Notes: generated by a model not told the origin, from the letters alone. A stretch of DNA of 64,000 bases from an uncultured Mailhella sp. (GCF_963931295.1 NZ_OZ007001.1:1302001-1366000), one strand, 5' to 3'; numbered from the stretch's first letter, positions 8,958 through 19,882 are shown. Made by a program: numbers and translations.

Positions 8958-9041
8958 TTTAAACTATCAACACGTCCTATCGTTTACCGCATGGCTCAGG
9001 TCAGCCTGTCTTTTTTTCTCAGCGGCAGCAGGAGTTATGCG

Positions 9042-10361
9042 ATGAACCGTTTCTTCTCCGGCGCTCGTCTTTGCGGAGCGCTCCTTGTTTCTCTCACCCT
9101 TCTCTTCCCGGTGTCCCGCGCGCAGGCGGAAGGGTTCGCCATCATGGAAAACAGCGCCCGCGGCATGGCGCTCGCCGGCGGCCTTATCGCCCGCGGCGGC
9201 GATCCTTCCACGCTCGCCTACAACCCTGCGGCCATGACGCTCCTCGACGGCACGCAGATGCAGGCCAACCTCGCCGTTTCCCAGTTCTACTGGGGCGTGG
9301 ACACCAGAACCCTGTCGGGGCAGGATACCGGAAACTATCACAGCGCCCATCAGACCTGGCCCATTCCCTCCTTCTACATCACCCACCAGATCAACGACAA
9401 TGTCTGGTTCGGTCTGGCTTCCTACACCCGCTTCGGCCTCGGCGTGAAGTATCCCAATGAATGGCCCGGCGGCGCCAACCTCCAGAGCGTGCAGCTCATC
9501 ACCAATTCGCTCAATCCCAGCATCGCCTACAAGTTCAACGATCATCTCTCCCTCGCCGTGGGCGTGGAAATGATGACCGCTTCCATGCAGATGCGCAAAA
9601 ATCTCAATCAGAATGCGCTGCTCCAGCAGGTTCCGCCCATGTTCGGCGAACCCGGCGACCTCAACCTGAACGGTCACGGCGTTTCCTTCGGCGGCAACGT
9701 GGCCCTGCATCTGAGACTCAACGATCAGTGGTCCATGGGCCTCACCTATCGCGCGCCCATGAGCCTCAAGGTCAGCGGCAAAACCCGCTACGACAATCAG
9801 CTCGGTCAGACGCCTCTCGCCAGCATGCTTCCCGCGATCAGCAAAATTCAGAATTCCCGTCTGCGCGGAACCCTGCATCTGCCCGATTCCATCGGCTTCG
9901 GCGTGGCCTACAACCCCACGGAAAATCTGAGCTTTGAAGCCGACGCCGTCTATACGCTCTGGAGCCGTTTCCGCGACTTCAACATCTACATGAAAGACCC
10001 GGTCAACATGTGGGAAAATTCCGACAGGCACTGGAGAAACAGCTGGACCCTCGGCATTTCCGGCGAATACAAGCCCGTGGACTGGATGGCCCTGCGCCTC
10101 GGCTTCATGTATGAAACCTCGCCCATGAACCTCGGCAACGCCGACTACATGGTTCCTTCCAACGGCCGCAACTACTACACCGCCGGCGTGGGCTTCTTCT
10201 ACAAGAACTGGACCCTCGACCTCGCGTACATGTACATCCACAACCACGTGCTCGACTACTCGGATTCCGCGAGACTCCATACTCTCAGCGGCGTGGTGCC
10301 CGGACGCACCACCCATCCCCATGCGCACAACTTCGGCATCGGCATAGGCTACAAGTTCTAA
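9042..10361 (+). CDS. FadL/OMPP1-type outer membrane transport protein
   Basis: 439-residue outer membrane beta-barrel. A signal peptide (residues 1-29, ending SRAQA) is followed by EGFAIMENSARGMALAGGLIA and the GDPSTLAYNPAAMTLL segment typical of the FadL N-terminal hatch. Alternating aromatic strands follow, and the protein ends IGIGYKF with a terminal Phe, as barrel proteins do. FadL proteins carry long-chain fatty acids or other hydrophobic compounds across the outer membrane; the substrate is not predictable here. The chosen start, ATG 9042, has GGAG 7 bases upstream; an in-frame ATG at 8991 would extend the protein past the signal peptide. It stands alone between an IS remnant and a terminator. 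Confidence 0.9.
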   Translation: MNRFFSGARLCGALLVSLTLLFPVSRAQAEGFAIMENSARGMALAGGLIARGGDPSTLAYNPAAMTLLDGTQMQANLAVSQFYWGVDTRTLSGQDTGNYHSAHQTWPIPSFYITHQINDNVWFGLASYTRFGLGVKYPNEWPGGANLQSVQLITNSLNPSIAYKFNDHLSLAVGVEMMTASMQMRKNLNQNALLQQVPPMFGEPGDLNLNGHGVSFGGNVALHLRLNDQWSMGLTYRAPMSLKVSGKTRYDNQLGQTPLASMLPAISKIQNSRLRGTLHLPDSIGFGVAYNPTENLSFEADAVYTLWSRFRDFNIYMKDPVNMWENSDRHWRNSWTLGISGEYKPVDWMALRLGFMYETSPMNLGNADYMVPSNGRNYYTAGVGFFYKNWTLDLAYMYIHNHVLDYSDSARLHTLSGVVPGRTTHPHAHNFGIGIGYKF

Positions 10362-10422
10362 TTCGCCGCTGCATCATCAGCACGCGCTTTCCCCGAAAAC
10401 GCGTCCCGCGCCTCATAAACGA

Positions 10423-10455
10423 CAACCCCGGAGAAGCATCGTTTCTCCGGGGTTG
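10423..10455 (+). terminator. Hairpin after the FadL-like gene
   Basis: 13-bp perfect stem (10423-10435 with 10443-10455). The following T-run is weak, so termination efficiency is uncertain. Confidence 0.6.
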
Positions 10456-10616
10456 CTGCTGTTAACTTCAATGGCTGCGGGCGCGACGCCCGCGCTTCTC
10501 TCTCGTGCGAAGATTCAGGCATGCGGAACGCACGCCGCCTGCCGGAAAACGCCCCGCCGTCAAATGAAAGGCGACGCTTTCCTCGCTTTTCCGCGCCGGA
10601 CGTGCTTTTCTCTCAT

Positions 10617-11357
10617 CTAGGCCTGGGCGGCCAGCTTTTCGGCAAAAGCCTTGAGTTTTTCGCCGTCGTAGAAGTTGACCATGCGCATCGGCACGGTAGC
10701 TACTTCTCCGACTTCCCCCTCATTCTTTATTTCCAGAAAAAGCAGCACCACGTCCCACGGCGCAAAAAGGCGCGAACCGTCGGGCATGTTCAGCCCTTCG
10801 CGCGCCAGCGCAAAGCAGAACGCCGAAAACTTTTCCGCGCCCGTGCGGTACAGGCCCGAAATCATGGCGCAGCGGCCGTCGTATTCCGCATATTTGTCCG
10901 CAAAGGAGCGGTACAGCTCTTCCATCTGCTCGTCCGTGTACGGCGGCTTCAGCTCCATGAGCGAATCACAGTACGGCTGGCAGTAGTCCCGGGCGCAGAA
11001 CATGTCCGTCCACGGCTCGTTCCCCGTGGGGGAAGAATTCTGCACGAACTTCTCTTCCGCCATGCCGATGAAGGGCCGATAACTGTCCTTCTTGTCAAAA
11101 ATGCTCTCGGGAAAGGCTTTTATCTCATAGCCCTCCCCTTCCTCACGCAGAAAAAGCCTCACCCGCTGCCCCGGCTTGAACGCGTCTTCCACGCCGTCCA
11201 GCGCCACGGCCTGCGCCATGAGCGGATACCGTCCCCACAAACTGCGCTGCAGAGGACCGAGCAGGGAGTACGGCCCCACCGCTCCATAATATGCGGTAAT
11301 CTCCTGCATGGAGAATTCTTCGCCTTCCTTTACGTTTTCCCATCCGTTGAACGCCAT
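10617..11357 (-). CDS. Hypothetical protein, 246 residues
   Basis: I do not recognise this family. The protein is soluble by appearance, with no signal peptide or membrane segment. A cysteine-rich stretch (CARDYCQPYCDS) lies near residue 124 and an acidic, aromatic-rich composition continues to the end (YDGEKLKAFAEKLAAQA). The start was set at ATG 11357 (MAFNGWENV), with GGGAG upstream; the open frame continues back through the tRNA-Leu gene and cannot be coding there. It is a single gene, separated from its neighbours by the tRNA terminator. Possible metal binding by the cysteines is only a guess. Confidence 0.7.
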   Translation of the reverse strand: MAFNGWENVKEGEEFSMQEITAYYGAVGPYSLLGPLQRSLWGRYPLMAQAVALDGVEDAFKPGQRVRLFLREEGEGYEIKAFPESIFDKKDSYRPFIGMAEEKFVQNSSPTGNEPWTDMFCARDYCQPYCDSLMELKPPYTDEQMEELYRSFADKYAEYDGRCAMISGLYRTGAEKFSAFCFALAREGLNMPDGSRLFAPWDVVLLFLEIKNEGEVGEVATVPMRMVNFYDGEKLKAFAEKLAAQA

Positions 11358-11502
11358 ATCCGCTCCCTGAGTTCCATGTTTCCGGGTTTTGCCCTGTAAA
11401 CGCGTTCTACAGAAATTTTCCCGACGAGAAAAGAGCGTGATCGAACCGCGCGCAGTGCGTCGCAGCGCAGGCCGAACGTTTTCTCTTTCACCCGCCACGA
11501 AC

Positions 11503-11532
11503 AAAAAAAGCACCTGCTTTTTGCAAGTGCTT
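11503..11532 (-). terminator. Terminator of tRNA-Leu
   Basis: Minus-strand hairpin AAGCACTTGC / GCAGGTGCTT with a loop of A residues, followed by seven T residues. Confidence 0.85.
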
Positions 11533-11540
11533 GAAATATC

Positions 11541-11627
11541 TGGTACCGGAAGTGGGACTTGAACCCACAAGGCATTGCTGCCGGCGGATTTTGAGTCCGC
11601 TGCGTTTACCAATTCCACCATTCCGGC
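11541..11627 (-). tRNA. tRNA-Leu (CAA)
   Basis: 87-nt class II tRNA with a long variable arm, anticodon loop CTCAAAA, T loop GTTCAAG and an encoded CCA end. Confidence 0.95.
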
Positions 11628-11636
11628 CCAGCTGCT

Positions 11637-11665
11637 TCTATATAGATTTCAGGGCCCGAGGTCAA
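11637..11665 (-). promoter_or_regulatory. Sigma-70 promoter of tRNA-Leu
   Basis: Minus-strand TTGACC (11660-11665), 17-bp spacer, TATAGA (11637-11642), ten bases before the tRNA. Confidence 0.75.
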
Positions 11666-12045
11666 CCTTTCCGCAGGCGGAACGCCTTTCAAAGGCCGAG
11701 ACCGGCCTATCCTCTCCCCTCCGCGCTTGCCTTTTTACCCCGAACACGCTACGCTCCATGCAAAATACGGATCTCACATGAACGACACCTGCCAAACCAC
11801 AACGCACCGCGGCGACAGCCTGTTCTCCGACATGGAGGATTCCGGCTGCCAGTCTGCCGACGTTCCTCTTGCGGGGAACGCAGAGGCAGGAAGCGTCATG
11901 GCTTTCCGGCCGCGCGCCTTTTGCGGCGGCTCTCTCCATTTTTCCGTCAATCCGCCCCGTGTGGGGGCCCTTGTTGAGCCGGAGCCGATGATTGTCGGCG
12001 CCTGCCGTTGCGGCATGGTCAATTTTCCGGCCTGAACCCTTTTGT
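11666..12045. other. Leader region between tRNA-Leu and the CorC-like gene, no assigned gene
   Basis: About 380 bases. An 85-codon open frame starts at ATG 11778 on the + strand, but has no clear ribosome site or recognisable domain. I see no convincing riboswitch. It may be untranslated leader for the CorC-like gene. Confidence 0.4.
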
Positions 12046-12058
12046 AAGGAGTATCGTC

Positions 12059-12877
12059 TTGGACGGCGAATCCCACAGTACCGTGTGGTCGAAACTTGGT
12101 GCTTTCTTTTCCGGCAAGTCTTCGGAAGATCATCTGGAACAGGCTATCCGCGAAGCGCGCGAAGACGGCGAGCTCAAGGCGGAAGAAGGTTCCATGCTGC
12201 TTTCCATCCTTTCTCTGGACGAGCTGCAGGTGCAGGACATCATGACTCCCCGCACCGACATCGACTGCCTGCCCTCCGGAACCACCATTCGCGACGCGGC
12301 GGGCGCCATCGTGGAAACCGGCCACTCCCGCCTGCCCATCTATAAGGAAACCCGCGACAACATCATCGGCATCGTCCATGCCAAGGACATGCTGAGCTCC
12401 CTCATGCAGGCCGATCTCCAGTCCTCGCCCGTGGACAGCATCATGAGTCAGCCCTTCTTCGTGCCCGAAACCAAGATCGCCAGCGAGCTTCTTCAGGAAT
12501 TCCGCAGCCGCAAGAATCATCTGGCCATCGTGGTGGACGAGTACGGCGGCACGTCTGGACTGGCCACCATCGAGGATCTGCTGGAAGTGATCGTGGGCGA
12601 CATCGAGGACGAGCACGACGCCCCCAAGGAAGAGGACATCCGGCCCATAGGCGAAGGAAAGTACGAGCTTTCCGGACGCGCCTATCTGGAGGAACTCGAA
12701 GAGCTGGGCATCCATCTGGAATCCGACGAGGTGGACACCATCGGCGGCTACCTCAGCCTCGACGCGGGACACGTGCCCCAGAAGGACGAAGAATTCCGCA
12801 TAGGCGGGTGGCTGTTCACCATTGCCGACGCGGACGCAAAGCAGATTCACACCGTCATAGCGACGCGCGAGGAATAA
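12059..12877 (+). CDS. CBS-domain protein of the CorC/HlyC family
   Basis: 272 residues. Two CBS domains (about 55-180; [61 protein letters not shown]) are followed by a CorC_HlyC domain (about 195-270; [25 protein letters not shown]). No membrane segments are present, as in CorC. CorC-type proteins modulate cobalt/magnesium efflux or membrane functions through adenine nucleotide binding; the exact role here is inferred from family only. The start is set at TTG 12059, because AAGGAG (12046-12051) lies 7 bases before it; an upstream in-frame ATG at 12008 has no ribosome site. A terminator follows the gene. Confidence 0.85.
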   Translation: MDGESHSTVWSKLGAFFSGKSSEDHLEQAIREAREDGELKAEEGSMLLSILSLDELQVQDIMTPRTDIDCLPSGTTIRDAAGAIVETGHSRLPIYKETRDNIIGIVHAKDMLSSLMQADLQSSPVDSIMSQPFFVPETKIASELLQEFRSRKNHLAIVVDEYGGTSGLATIEDLLEVIVGDIEDEHDAPKEEDIRPIGEGKYELSGRAYLEELEELGIHLESDEVDTIGGYLSLDAGHVPQKDEEFRIGGWLFTIADADAKQIHTVIATREE

Positions 12878-12886
12878 CGCCTTTTC

Positions 12887-12919
12887 AGGGCCATGGGCAC
12901 ACGCTCATGGCCCTTTTTG
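12887..12919 (+). terminator. Terminator after the CorC-like gene
   Basis: 9-bp stem AGGGCCATG / CATGGCCCT (12887-12895, 12906-12914) followed by TTTTTG. Confidence 0.75.
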
Positions 12920-13244
12920 TGTGCCCTGCGCCGCGCTTTGCCCCGCGATTTTCCGCAAAAGACGCTCCTTCGCTGCGCATTTTTTCGCCGTGCATGCCAA
13001 ACGGACGAAAAACGCCGGGCGACCGGCGCTGCATTTTCTTTCCGCAGCGCAGAACAAGGACGCGCATGGAATCCTTCAGCTTTCCGCAGCACTCAACGCC
13101 TCCGACGCGCCGTTTCCGCGGCGTTCTGCAGAGCCGCCGCACAGGACAACGGCCGCTTTCCGCCCGAAGGAGGGGCGCAACGCTTGATTATCTCGGGGCA
13201 ACGTGTAATCATACGCAAGTTTAAACCTACTTTAGGAGCGGAAT
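12920..13244 (+). other. Intergenic region upstream of carB
   Basis: GC-rich, with several overlapping open frames that look like chance. A weak promoter candidate is TTGATT at 13183-13188 followed after about 17 bases by AATCAT. No pyrimidine-responsive attenuator is evident. Confidence 0.35.
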
Positions 13245-16200
13245 ATGCCTAAGCGTACAGACCTTAAGCGCATTATGGTCATAGGTTCGGGCCCCATTGT
13301 CATCGGCCAGGCCTGTGAATTCGACTATTCCGGTACCCAGGCCGTGAAGGCCCTCAAGGAAGAAGGGTACGAAGTCATCCTTGTCAATTCCAACCCGGCG
13401 ACCATCATGACCGATCCCGGTCTGGCCGACCGTACCTATATTGAACCCATCGAACCCGAAACCGTGGCCGCCATCGTCCGCAAGGAAAGGCCCGACGCCA
13501 TTCTGCCCACCCTCGGCGGTCAGACCGGCCTGAACACCGCCCTTGCCCTCGAAAAGATGGGAGTGCTCAAGGAATGCGGCGTCGAACTCATCGGCGCCAA
13601 CGCCAAGGTCATCGAAAAGGCTGAAAGCCGCGAGCTGTTCCGCGCCGCCATGGAAAACATCGGCATCAAGGTGCCACGCAGCGAAATCGCCCGCAACATG
13701 GAAGACGTGCGCCGCATCGCCGCGGAAATGCCCTTCCCGCTCATCATCCGTCCCGCCTTCACGCTGGGCGGCTCCGGCGGCGGCGTGGCCTACAACCAGG
13801 AAGATCTGGAAGAAATCGCCGCCGGCGGCCTCGACGCCTCCCTCACCAGCGAAGTGCTCATCGAACAGTCCGTGCTCGGCTGGAAGGAAATCGAAATGGA
13901 AGTCATGCGCGACCGCAAGGACAACTGCGTGATCGTGTGCTCCATCGAAAACCTCGATCCCATGGGCGTTCACACCGGCGACTCCATCACCGTGGCTCCG
14001 GTGCAGACCCTCACCGACGTGGAATATCAGAAGATCCGCGACGCCTCCATCGCCATCATGCGCGAAATCGGCGTGGAAACCGGCGGTTCCAACGTGCAGT
14101 TCGGTCTGAATCCCGAAAACGGCGAGCTCGTGGTCATTGAAATGAACCCCCGCGTGTCCCGCTCCTCCGCTCTCGCCTCCAAGGCCACGGGCTTCCCCAT
14201 CGCCAAAATCGCCGCCAAGCTCGCCATCGGCTACACGCTCGACGAAATTCCCAACGACATCACCCGCGAGACCATGGCCAGCTTCGAGCCCGCCATCGAC
14301 TACTGCGTGGTCAAGATTCCCCGCTTCACCTTTGAAAAGTTCGCCGGAGCCAAGGACGAGCTCACCACCTCCATGAAGAGCGTGGGCGAAACCATGGCCA
14401 TCGGCCGCACCTTCAAGGAAGCGCTGCAGAAGGGTCTCCGTTCTCTGGAAGTCGGCGCGCCCGGCCTCGGCAGCCACTTCCGCGATCCGCTCCCCTCCAT
14501 GGACGAAATCATGGCCAGGCTGCGCACTCCCAATTCCAAGCGCATCTTCGCCCTGCGTCACGCCATCCTCGCGGGCATGAGCGTGGAGGAAATCCACGCC
14601 GTCACCGCCATCGACCTGTGGTTCCTGCGCCAGATACGCGACATCGTAAAGATGGAAGGCGAGCTTCGCGACTTCGCCCTCGGCAACTCCATGACGCCGG
14701 ACAATCCCGAGCTCGTGCGCCTTCTGCGCCGCGCCAAGGAATTCGGCTTCTCCGACAAGCAGCTCGCCGAAATGTGGAAGCGCCCCGAAAGCGACGTGGC
14801 CGCCCTGCGCAAGGCCACGAACACCGAACCCGTGTACTACCTCGTGGACACCTGCGCCGCGGAATTCGAGGCCTACACCCCCTACTTCTATTCCACCTAC
14901 GAAACCGGCCGCGAACTGGAAGTCCACAATCGCAAGAAGGTCATCATTCTCGGCGGCGGCCCCAACCGCATCGGTCAGGGCATCGAGTTCGACTACTGCT
15001 GCTGCCACGCGTCCTTCGCCCTGCGCGACGAGGGCGTGGAAGCCATTATGGTGAACTCCAACCCCGAAACCGTGTCCACCGACTACGACACCTCCGACCG
15101 CCTGTACTTCGAGCCGCTCACCTTTGAAGACGTGATGCACATCGTGAAGACCGAGCAGCCCGACGGCGTCATCGTGCAGTTCGGCGGACAGACCCCGCTG
15201 AACCTCGCCGTGCCGCTGCAGCGCGCGGGCGTGCCCATTCTCGGCACCAGCCCCGACGCCATCGACCGCGCCGAAGACCGCGAACGCTTCCAGGCCCTCA
15301 TTCAGAAGCTGCATCTGCTCCAGCCTCAGAACGGCACCTGCATCTCCCTCGACGTGGCCAAGGAAGAAGCCGCCCGCATCGGCTACCCCATCATCGTGCG
15401 GCCGAGCTACGTGCTCGGCGGCCGCGCCATGATGGTCTGCTACGGCCCCGACGACCTCGACGACTACTTCCACAACGTGGTGGGCACGGATACTCCCGAG
15501 CACCCCATCCTCATCGACCAGTTCCTTGAAAACGCCATCGAAATGGACGTGGACGCTCTCGCCGACGGCAAGGACGTGTACGTGGCGGGCATCATGGAAC
15601 ACATCGAAGCCGCGGGCATCCATTCCGGCGACTCGGCCTGCTCCCTGCCGCCCTACTCCCTGCCCGACAGCATCGTTGAGGAAATCAGCCGTCAGACCGT
15701 CGCCCTCGCCAAGGAACTGCGCGTGGTCGGTCTCATGAACATCCAGTTCGCCATCAAGGACGACAAGATCTACATTCTGGAAGTGAACCCCCGCGCCTCC
15801 CGCACCGCGCCCTTCGTGTCCAAGGCCACGGGCGTGCCGCTGCCGCGCCTCGCCACCCAGATCATGCTCGGCAAGACGCTCAAGGAACTCGATCCCTGGT
15901 CCATGCGCAAGACCGGCTACGTCTGCGTGAAGGAAGCCGTGTTCCCCTTCAAGCGCTTCCCCGGCGTGGACATCCTGCTCGGACCTGAAATGCGTTCCAC
16001 CGGCGAAGTCATGGGCGTGGCCCGCACCTTCGACGAAGCCTTCCTCAAGAGCCAGCTCGGCGCAGGTCAGACCCTGCCCTCCTCCGGCAAGGTGTTCATT
16101 TCCGTGAACGACCGCGACAAGGAATTCGTGGTGCCCATTGCGAAGTCCTACGCCGACCTCGGCTTCGAGCTGCTCGCCACCCGCGGCACTGCCACCCTTC

Positions 16201-16502
16201 TCAACGACGCCGGTCTCAAGGTGCAGCCCGTGCTCAAGGTGCATGAAGGCCGCCCGAACATCGTGGACATGATCAAGAACGGCGAAGTCGCCATGGTCAT
16301 CAACACGGCGTCCGGCAAGCGCACCAATCACGATTCCCGCGCCATCCGGCAGACCACGCTGCACTACGGCGTGCCCTTTACCACCACGATTTCCGGCGCC
16401 CGCGCCATTGCCCGCGCCATCCAGCATCAGCAGAACGAGGCCCTTCACGTGGAATGCCTCCAGGACTACTATGCCGGATCGCCCAAAGGAGAACGCGCAT
16501 GA
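13245..16502 (+). CDS. carB: Carbamoyl-phosphate synthase, large subunit
   Basis: 1085-residue large subunit that makes carbamoyl phosphate from bicarbonate, ammonia (from CarA) and two ATP, for pyrimidine and arginine synthesis. It has two homologous ATP-grasp halves. The first begins [20 protein letters not shown]; the second begins near residue 566 with [20 protein letters not shown]. An oligomerisation region lies between them and an MGS-like allosteric domain at the C terminus (about 950-1085). Length equals the family norm. ATG 13245 has AGGAG upstream. The stop overlaps the ATG of carA, so the two subunits are translationally coupled, but in the order carB-carA, the reverse of the common arrangement. 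Confidence 0.98.
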   Translation: MPKRTDLKRIMVIGSGPIVIGQACEFDYSGTQAVKALKEEGYEVILVNSNPATIMTDPGLADRTYIEPIEPETVAAIVRKERPDAILPTLGGQTGLNTALALEKMGVLKECGVELIGANAKVIEKAESRELFRAAMENIGIKVPRSEIARNMEDVRRIAAEMPFPLIIRPAFTLGGSGGGVAYNQEDLEEIAAGGLDASLTSEVLIEQSVLGWKEIEMEVMRDRKDNCVIVCSIENLDPMGVHTGDSITVAPVQTLTDVEYQKIRDASIAIMREIGVETGGSNVQFGLNPENGELVVIEMNPRVSRSSALASKATGFPIAKIAAKLAIGYTLDEIPNDITRETMASFEPAIDYCVVKIPRFTFEKFAGAKDELTTSMKSVGETMAIGRTFKEALQKGLRSLEVGAPGLGSHFRDPLPSMDEIMARLRTPNSKRIFALRHAILAGMSVEEIHAVTAIDLWFLRQIRDIVKMEGELRDFALGNSMTPDNPELVRLLRRAKEFGFSDKQLAEMWKRPESDVAALRKATNTEPVYYLVDTCAAEFEAYTPYFYSTYETGRELEVHNRKKVIILGGGPNRIGQGIEFDYCCCHASFALRDEGVEAIMVNSNPETVSTDYDTSDRLYFEPLTFEDVMHIVKTEQPDGVIVQFGGQTPLNLAVPLQRAGVPILGTSPDAIDRAEDRERFQALIQKLHLLQPQNGTCISLDVAKEEAARIGYPIIVRPSYVLGGRAMMVCYGPDDLDDYFHNVVGTDTPEHPILIDQFLENAIEMDVDALADGKDVYVAGIMEHIEAAGIHSGDSACSLPPYSLPDSIVEEISRQTVALAKELRVVGLMNIQFAIKDDKIYILEVNPRASRTAPFVSKATGVPLPRLATQIMLGKTLKELDPWSMRKTGYVCVKEAVFPFKRFPGVDILLGPEMRSTGEVMGVARTFDEAFLKSQLGAGQTLPSSGKVFISVNDRDKEFVVPIAKSYADLGFELLATRGTATLLNDAGLKVQPVLKVHEGRPNIVDMIKNGEVAMVINTASGKRTNHDSRAIRQTTLHYGVPFTTTISGARAIARAIQHQQNEALHVECLQDYYAGSPKGERA

Positions 16503-17638
16503 AAGCTCTGCTCGCCCTCGAAGACGGCTTCGTCCTTGAAGGGGAATCCTTCACCGGTCCCATCGAACTGACCGGCGGCGAAGTCATTTTCAATACCGCC
16601 ATGGCCGGCTATCAGGAACTGCTCACCGACCCCTCCTACGCGGGGCAGATGGTGTGCCTCACCTATCCGCTCATCGGCAACTACGGCATCAATCCCGACG
16701 ACATGGAATCCGAAAAGGTTCACATGTCGGCGCTCATCGTCAAGGAATGCTGCAAGGAACCTTCCAACTGGCGCGCCACGGAAAGTCTGCCCGACTTTCT
16801 CATCCGCGAGGGCGTGCCCGGCATTGAAGGCATCGACACCCGCGCCCTCACCCTGCACCTTCGCAAGAACGGCGCCATGCGCGGATGCATTTCCACCAGC
16901 ATTCTCGACCCTGAAGAACTCGTGAAGAAGGCGCAGGAGCTGCCTTCCATGGAAGGTCAGAACCTCGTCACCCGCGTGGCTCCCGACAAGCCCTACCGCT
17001 GGGACGAGGCGGCCGGACGCCCCGCTCCCGTCGCCCTGAACGCCGACGGCTCCTACGACTGGCCCGCCGGCAAGGCGCTTCACATCGTGGTCTATGACTT
17101 CGGCATCAAGTGGAACATCCTGCGCCTGCTCAGCAGGCAGGACATGGAACTTCTCGTGGTTCCGCCCTCCTTCACCTGCGAACAGGTCAAGGCCGTGAAC
17201 CCCGACGGCGTGTTCCTCTCCAACGGCCCCGGCGACCCCGCCACCCTCAAGCCGGAAATCGCCGAAATCGCCAAGATGGCGGAAATCTTCCCCATCGGCG
17301 CCATCTGCCTCGGCCATCAGCTTCTCGGCCACGCCCTCGGCGGCACCACCACCAAGCTGAAGTTCGGCCACCACGGCGTGAACCATCCGGTCAAGAACCT
17401 GCTCACCGGCCGCATTGAAATCTCGTCCCAGAACCACGGCTTCTGCGTGATTCCGCCCGAAGGCGTGGAAAAGGTGTACGTGAACCTCAACGACGGCACG
17501 CTGGAAGGCTTCCGCCATCCCACGAAGCCCATCATGACCGTGCAGCATCACCCCGAAGCGGCCGCCGGTCCCACCGACAGCCGCACCTTCTTCGCCGACT
17601 ACAAGGACATGGTGAGGAAGGCCAAGGCCGGAAAGTAA
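16499..17638 (+). CDS. carA: Carbamoyl-phosphate synthase, small (glutaminase) subunit
   Basis: 379 residues. The N-terminal CPSase small-chain domain ([35 protein letters not shown]-like LTDPSYAGQ) is followed by a class I glutamine amidotransferase domain from about residue 195. The catalytic Cys270 lies in [15 protein letters not shown] and the His/Glu pair in [10 protein letters not shown]. It releases ammonia from glutamine for CarB. It starts at ATG 16499, overlapping the carB stop (ATGA), with AAAGGAG upstream. A strong terminator follows, so carB-carA is a two-gene operon. Confidence 0.98.
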   Translation: MKALLALEDGFVLEGESFTGPIELTGGEVIFNTAMAGYQELLTDPSYAGQMVCLTYPLIGNYGINPDDMESEKVHMSALIVKECCKEPSNWRATESLPDFLIREGVPGIEGIDTRALTLHLRKNGAMRGCISTSILDPEELVKKAQELPSMEGQNLVTRVAPDKPYRWDEAAGRPAPVALNADGSYDWPAGKALHIVVYDFGIKWNILRLLSRQDMELLVVPPSFTCEQVKAVNPDGVFLSNGPGDPATLKPEIAEIAKMAEIFPIGAICLGHQLLGHALGGTTTKLKFGHHGVNHPVKNLLTGRIEISSQNHGFCVIPPEGVEKVYVNLNDGTLEGFRHPTKPIMTVQHHPEAAAGPTDSRTFFADYKDMVRKAKAGK

Positions 17639-17690
17639 TCCCCGCGCATTCCGGATCGAAAACCCTTCTTCCGGAATGAACCGCGCACGA

Positions 17691-17729
17691 AAAGGGGGAG
17701 AAAGAACACGCCGTTCTTTCTCCCCCTTT
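17691..17729 (+). terminator. Strong terminator after carA
   Basis: 17-bp perfect stem (17691-17707 with 17713-17729, loop ACGCC) ending in a CCCCCTTT tract. Confidence 0.85.
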
Positions 17730-17807
17730 GTGCATTAATTTTTCCATGTCCGGCAAAAGCCCGCCCTCCGCTCCTTTTATCCGCCTCCGGCAACGAGGTC
17801 AGACGGC

Positions 17808-18197
17808 ATGAAAACGGCCGACAAACAGCTCCTGCTGACGGAAATTCTGCTGCTTATCGGCGCAGCCGTCAGCTCGCTCATGCTCGCCTCATCCCTCCAG
17901 CTCTTCACCTTGTATTTCTTCCCCTATCTCATCGGAGCTCTCATGGCCCAAAAGCGCGCTCAGGGCCGCGTCTGGTGGAAGCAGGCAGGAAAAGTGCTGC
18001 TCTACTCCTCCGTCATTCTCATCATCGAGCTGTTCGGGCTGGTCCAGGTCTGGCATGACCCCGACGAGGGAGCCTACCTGACCGACCGCGAGCTTGCGGG
18101 CGTCATCCTGCTGCTGTGGGCCGTGCATGCGCCCGTGCTCATCGGCAGCGTGTCCTATGTGGTGAGCCGCCTCATTCCGGACAAGGACAAGTCATAA
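17808..18197 (+). CDS. Small integral membrane protein, unknown function
   Basis: 129 residues with four probable transmembrane helices (about 8-28, 31-46, 62-82 and 95-120) and a charged C terminus (PDKDKS). The loop between helices 2 and 3 is basic (AQKRAQGRVWWKQ). No family recognised. It follows carA after a terminator and is probably transcribed alone. AATP/I-like accessory proteins have a similar look, but no motif supports that. Confidence 0.7.
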   Translation: MKTADKQLLLTEILLLIGAAVSSLMLASSLQLFTLYFFPYLIGALMAQKRAQGRVWWKQAGKVLLYSSVILIIELFGLVQVWHDPDEGAYLTDRELAGVILLLWAVHAPVLIGSVSYVVSRLIPDKDKS

Positions 18198-18591
18198 GCG
18201 CCCGGCGGCCGCGTTCACCGCGCCGCGCGCCCCCTCCCCCAAAAAACTGCACCCGGCGCGCTCGGAGCGCCCCTGCTGCTTTATGGCTGCGCACCCATGT
18301 GAGCCTGCGCCCGGCGCGCTTCCGCCCTCCCCCGCCGTTCTTCCCGTCCGTGCTCCCGTCTTTTCCCCTCCGCCCCCTCCCGGAACATGCCGACACGCAA
18401 AACCGCGCCCGCGCTTCTTCCGTTTTGCGGAGGACGCATTGGCTTTTAGCGGAAAAAGCCTTATCTTCCCGGGAAGGAACACAGGTTTCGCGCTTCTCTT
18501 CCGCGGACGGCGAGACCTGCGCTCCGGCGTTCCCCCAGCGCGGAGCGCGCTCCTTTTCCCGCGCCAAACAGGCGCAACAAACGAGGACAAC
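18198..18591 (+). other. GC-rich intergenic region before the M24 peptidase gene
   Basis: About 390 bases. The peptidase frame stays open upstream but lacks starts with ribosome sites and reads as proline/arginine-rich noise. A small inverted repeat (GGCTTTT-N5-AAAAGCC near 18440-18460) precedes the gene and may belong to its promoter. Confidence 0.35.
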
Positions 18592-19668
18592 ATGAACAAG
18601 AAAACCTTTGAGGCCCGCCGGGAAAAACTGCGCCGCCTCATGCATGAAGAAGGGCTCGACGCGCTCATCGTCAGTCAGCCCGCCAACCGCTTCTATCTCT
18701 CCGGCTTCGAACTGCACGACTGCCAGTGCAACGAAAGCTCGGGCTGCCTCATCGTCATGAAGGACGGCAAGGACTGGCTCTGCACCGATTCCCGCTACGA
18801 AGAGGCCGCAGCCCAGCTCTGGGACAGGGAGCGGGTGTTCATCTACCGCGGCGCGTCTTCCGAAGCGCTCAACGGTCTGCTCAAGAGCCTGTGCGGCTCC
18901 GGCGTCGTCGGCATGGAAGCCGAACACCTCGCGTGGAGCTACGTGCAGCGCCTCGAACCCGGACTCTCGCTCAAGGCCGCCGACGGTCTGGTGGAACAGC
19001 TGCGCGAAGTCAAGGACGAGGAGGAAATCCGCCTCATCGCCGAATCCGTGGCGCTCAATCACAAGATGCTCGAGTGGCTGCCTTCCGTGCTGGTTCCCGG
19101 TCAGGACGAGGCGGGCGCGGCCTGGGCCATTGAAAAATACTATCGCGAACACGGCGCTTCGGAACTGAGCTTCCCCTCCATCGTGGCCATGAACGCCAAC
19201 GCGGCGCTCCCCCACTACGCCCCGGAACAGCCTTCCGTGTTCACGGAAAACTGCATGGTGCTCGTGGACGAAGGCTGCCGCCTGAACCGCTACTGCTCCG
19301 ACCAGACCCGTACCTGCTGGATAGGCGACAAGCCATCTCCGCGCTTCACGGAAATGCTCGACCGCGTGCAGGAAGCGCAGCGGCGCGCCATTGCCGCGCT
19401 GCGTCCCGGCGCAACGGGCAGGGAGGTGCATCAGATTGCCGTGGACTACTTTGCCTCCTGCGGCATGGATCAGTACTTCACCCATTCGCTGGGGCACGGC
19501 GTGGGCCTGGAAACCCACGAAGGGCCGCGCCTCAGCCCCACAAGCACGAAGCCTCTTCAGCCCGGCATGATCGTGACCATCGAACCCGGCCTCTACTTCC
19601 CCGGATGGGGCGGAGCCCGCTGGGAATACATGGCCGTGATTACCGAAGACGGCTGCCGGGTGTTCTAA
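18592..19668 (+). CDS. M24 family aminopeptidase (Xaa-Pro peptidase type)
   Basis: 358 residues. A creatinase-like N-terminal domain (1-130; LDALIVSQPANRFYLSGFELHD) precedes a pita-bread catalytic domain (135-358). The metal ligands are present in order: Asp in VDEGCRLNRYCSDQTRT (both Asp), His in HSLGHGVGLETHE, Glu in VTIEPGLYF and Glu in ARWEYMAVI. It should remove N-terminal residues ahead of proline, or cleave proline dipeptides, in the cytoplasm. PepP and PepQ cannot be told apart here. The start is ATG 18592 (MNKKTFEARREKLRRLM) after GAGGACAAC. It appears monocistronic. Confidence 0.92.
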   Translation: MNKKTFEARREKLRRLMHEEGLDALIVSQPANRFYLSGFELHDCQCNESSGCLIVMKDGKDWLCTDSRYEEAAAQLWDRERVFIYRGASSEALNGLLKSLCGSGVVGMEAEHLAWSYVQRLEPGLSLKAADGLVEQLREVKDEEEIRLIAESVALNHKMLEWLPSVLVPGQDEAGAAWAIEKYYREHGASELSFPSIVAMNANAALPHYAPEQPSVFTENCMVLVDEGCRLNRYCSDQTRTCWIGDKPSPRFTEMLDRVQEAQRRAIAALRPGATGREVHQIAVDYFASCGMDQYFTHSLGHGVGLETHEGPRLSPTSTKPLQPGMIVTIEPGLYFPGWGGARWEYMAVITEDGCRVF

Positions 19669-19882
19669 GCCCCGCAGGCGAAGGCGACGATCGGCCCGGC
19701 CTCGCTCCCCTCGGCAAAAAAACGCCGTCTGTCCCGCGGAAGGGCGTCAGCTCCAGGGGAGAAACGCCACGCCTGCCCGGCCACGGAGCTCTGGACGATT
19801 CCAGGAGTATGATTATCTTTTCTTTGCCGGAGAAGAAGCTGCCCTCTTCCGAGGCGACACATCCACTCTTCAGGAGACTCGC

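Noticed and set aside
11774..12850. Minus-strand open frame opposite the CorC-like gene
   Set aside because: The + strand carries clear CBS and CorC domains with an AAGGAG site; the minus frame has none.
13227..16448. Minus-strand open frame of 1073 codons opposite carB
   Set aside because: It is the antisense of an obvious carB. It is rich in Gly, His and Val as expected from codon-biased opposite strands, and has no start site or domain.
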